Positions 61,248 to 64,000 of a stretch of 64,000 bases of DNA are shown in pieces; the first letter of the stretch is position 1; each line of letters starts with the position of its first letter. The position numbers and the translations under genes were made by a program. This DNA is from Dimorphilus gyrociliatus. Its lineage: Eukaryota; Annelida; Polychaeta; Dinophilidae. The notes below the pieces were generated by a model that saw only the letters and a list, made by a program, of their open reading frames with translations, did not search any database and was not told the DNA's origin. Where the stretch lies: the NCBI GenBank assembly GCA_904063045.1, contig CAJFCJ010000001.1:2115501-2179500 (forward strand), given 5' to 3'.

Positions 61248-62657
61248 AGTATATATCTACTGTACATACTATTTTTTATCTACATGATGAATAACAACAA
61301 ACTTTCCGCAGTATATGTTCTATGTATTATTTGAATTTTTACTGTTATGTTTTATATATTTATAACAAAATAGACGTTCTATACAATATTTCCAATATAA
61401 AATATGCTAAAAAATAATGTCATATTTTTAAGTCAATAACTTTAAATGATGTTTATTAGATTTTCTTTAACGGGGAAGAAACTCCTCTATATAAAATATG
61501 CATGTAACAGAATAAAAATTAAAAGAAGCTTTGTAAATTTTCCACCTAAAGTCGTTTAATGTAATCAAGAATAGATAAGAATTAGTTTTTTAATAGTTTT
61601 TATTAAGTTATTTAAGGTACTTATTAAAACACAACAAGGTTAGGGAACTTAAAACTTGAATTTAATACACCTTTAGACTTTTAAGTAAATTATATTAAAT
61701 ATAAAATGCTTATTAGGGGAATTTTCTGGAATATTACTTAATTATGTACAATTAAAAATTTACTTTTTCTTTAACATTTGAATTAATGATACATTCGGAA
61801 AAATAGTAGCTATGAAAGAAATTGGGCAAAAGGAAAGAGAGACTGGGAGAGATAGCGAGACGGGGAGAATGAGACAAAATGAGAATGAGAGTGAGAGATA
61901 GAGGACGATTGGAGAGGGAGGGAGTCTACTCATTTCCATAATTCAACCGAAAAAAAACGTTTACACCGTGCGTTGTTTAATTACGTAGCTTGTTCGGAAT
62001 GTCTATAGCTTAGACCTATTCGTATTTTCCAAATACGCACACACATACATACATGCATGGACATATGTGTACAAGTCTTTTGTACTTTTTTGATTGTACA
62101 AGTTGCTAACTAAATGTTAATAATAGGTTTATATGCATATATTGTTCGCGTTTTGAATTACAGCTATAACTTTTACTTTCTAGGTATCAAACGTTTTTAA
62201 ATCTATACACTATATAAAGCTACGTAAATAGTTTACTTTATTATAAAACATAATTTCCTGCAAAAATTGAGGGCTTATGAATATTCATAAACATGTACAT
62301 ATTAAGATGATATTTATACTTTAACTAAGTTTGCGATATGTCTGCATTAATAGTGTGTAAATGACCTTGTAGAACTTGGGGTAGAGCTTTGATAGAGGAA
62401 AGGTTGAAGTCTCATTAGGAGGGAAAGAGGAGTGCAGAAAAGATAATGCAATTAAATTTATCCCAATATAAAGTAGATATTTTGATACGTTGGTAAGCAA
62501 TGAATATTTATATATATAATTGTTAGAATCACGTAGGCGTTTTAGTGATTGTTTCATTTTACTTAACCTAAAATATAGATTTTAAAAAATAACTTTTGCA
62601 GAGAGAAATGATTTAGTCAGGAAATAAGAAGAAGAGAAATCAAGTGGACAGTTTTAC

Positions 62658-62658
<1 letters not shown>

Positions 62659-62688
<30 letters not shown>

Positions 62689-62705
62689 GAGAGGAAGAAA
62701 GAGTG
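62659..62705. repeat. GA microsatellite
   Basis: GA array with AAAG interruptions in the presumed leader intron. Confidence 0.85.
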
Positions 62706-63436
62706 TATATATATATATGTATATGTAGGAAGGTGTGTATGTGAGTGTGTTTGTCTCTAATCGTATGAAAGAAAGTAAGACAGAGAGATGAAAAGATAGG
62801 AAATAAAATAGAAAAGAAGAAAAACAATGATACTCTTTAATCTACTTTGAAGCTTTTTATATATAATATTTGACTTAATCGAAGAAAAATTAACTTTAAT
62901 GCTAAATACTAGTATGGAATAGATTGATAAAATTGGCAAAGTGAAAGCAAAAAACGCCGAAAAAAGATGGTAGAAAAACGTCGTGCTATAAAGCTCAAGC
63001 CAAATATCGATTTTTCCTATCGCGTATATTTTCTACATTGTATAAATCGCCTATGCCACCAGCTGTCGTATTAATAATTGCAAAAAAAAAATTCGATCGT
63101 TAGTTATGAATAGGACCCTCGATTACATATATGTATAAAACATTATAATGTGATGTATAATAACATATATATAATGCAAGAATAATGTGGCAAAAAAAAT
63201 TTATCATGAAATATATATATAATGATTCTTAAAAAAGAACTGCAAAGAGGCAAAAATCTCTCCTTTAAATTATTTATGTACAGGAAAAAAGGGAAATGAG
63301 GAATCGGGGAGTCGAACCATTCAATTTTCTACATAAAAAAATAACTAACCCTAAAGACCTTCAATATATCACATTGGCAATATAGAATCTCGACGGAGTT
63401 AAATATAAAGAACTATAGATGCGCAGATATACTTAC

Positions 63437-63493
63437 TAAAACTGCATTCCATGGGCAGCATGAAATTTAGACGTCGAAACGCTCTAAACGCCG
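63437..63493 (-). other. Candidate 5' exon of the sodium channel
   Basis: 57-bp segment flanked by a good acceptor (GTCTGTCTGCAG) and a perfect GTAAGT donor. It has stops in two frames and two ATGs in the third, and does not connect in frame to the channel start, so most likely non-coding leader. The open frame reads like an S4 helix (AFRAFRRLNFMLPMECSF). It could also belong to another gene outside the window. Confidence 0.4.
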
Positions 63494-64000
63494 CTGCAGA
63501 CAGACATACGCATAGAGCAGGCCAACATAGCAAATGAGATAAATATTGATCAGAAAATCATGTCACATATTACATCCGAATACTTCCTCCTTTTCCTTTT
63601 TTTATTTTAGAAGAAAGAGAGCGCTAAATGATTTTATCCAACTCCTTCCTTCGTTTTTATTCAACACCGATTCGATTTTCCCGGTTTTTTTTTCTAATCG
63701 AGTATACGCTTGAACGAACGCCTCCAGTTTGTATAGTTCGCTGCGGCCGGTAGATGACGTTCGCATCGGTCTTCTCCTTAAAAATATTTTCGCTAGCGCC
63801 TCTCCAACCTTTGACCTAAACCTTTAGTATCTTATATATTTCTTTCTTATACTATTAGTTTCTCAATAAAAGATCCAAAATAATTTTAATTGTGATATAT
63901 TTTTTCTTATTATTGTTTTTTTTTAAAAAAAAAATAAATTTTTTTTCCACATCGAAACGTCGAAAACAATGAAAATAAAAACAATATAAAAAACAATAAA
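63494..64000. other. Right end of window
   Basis: Apart from the GC-richer patch, AT-rich sequence with A/T runs near 63895-63950. No gene seen. Confidence 0.4.
63700..63790 (-). promoter_or_regulatory. GC-richer patch, possible sodium-channel promoter
   Basis: Short stretch with GCTGCGGCCGG and TGACGTTCGC-like sequence (CRE half-site TGACG) in otherwise very AT-rich DNA, upstream of the candidate leader exon. Promoter role is inference only. Confidence 0.3.

Larger units (their letters stand above)
58764..63436 (-). other. para: Sodium-channel 5' region, probable large leader intron
   Basis: 4.7 kb upstream of the channel start codon. A possible acceptor (ACTTAG at 58786-58791) lies just before the start, so this may be one intron of the 5' UTR. 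It has AT repeats (61211-61244), GA repeats (62659-62705) and a 60-80 codon unassigned frame near 59185-59400. No recognised coding exon. Confidence 0.45.

Noticed and set aside
63307-63318. Exact tRNA B-box (GGTTCGACTCC, minus strand) followed by a T run, suggesting a tRNA gene
   Set aside because: No matching acceptor stem, no A-box at the right distance and no cloverleaf could be drawn; probably chance.
1-64000. CRISPR arrays, bacterial operons, riboswitches
   Set aside because: The window is intron-rich animal nuclear DNA; no regularly spaced repeats or bacterial-type gene organisation were seen.

Overview
AT-rich nuclear DNA from a bilaterian invertebrate. The genes are split by many short introns (about 50-400 bp, plus a few of 2-5 kb) with GT-AG borders, and AT and GA/CT microsatellites are common. 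A DEKA-type Nav1 sodium channel with an MFM inactivation particle excludes prokaryotes, nematodes and cnidarian-type channels. The channel and the other proteins look most like a spiralian/lophotrochozoan, but I cannot name the species. Exon models were built by hand from splice sites, reading phase and family conservation; every multi-exon model listed sums to a whole number of codons.

Left part (1-18.9 kb): COX18, a mitochondrial insertase (+); CWC25, a splicing factor (-), head to head with RBM33 (+) across a 551-bp shared promoter; an NFAT5/TonEBP-type Rel transcription factor (+) with a 4.5-kb intron; and a tiny single-LIM-domain protein (+).

Middle part (19.3-29.8 kb): TRNAU1AP/SECp43 (-), whose 3-kb second intron contains an unrecognised two-exon lysine/serine-rich gene on the same strand. 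Next come an unrecognised single-pass membrane glycoprotein (+), Mediator subunit MED8 (+), and a Bcl-2-family apoptosis regulator (+) preceded by a perfect four-unit heat-shock element and an NRF1 site.

Right part: 7.9 kb without a recognisable gene, a DGAT2/MOGAT-family acyltransferase (-), then a complete 19-exon voltage-gated sodium channel (-, 41.3-58.8 kb) with a candidate 5' non-coding exon near 63.4 kb. The genes are unrelated in function, so no operon-like logic is expected.

The most notable signal is in the sodium channel. Two adjacent in-frame exons, 57 and 54 bp, both encode the domain III pore loop carrying the lysine of the DEKA filter. They look like mutually exclusive exons and differ at the outer-mouth residues (LQ versus MD after KGW). 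Other leads are the nested gene, the membrane glycoprotein, the heat-shock element beside the Bcl-2 gene, an 11-nt microexon, a GC-AG intron, and a CWC25 that lacks its N-terminal CIR region.
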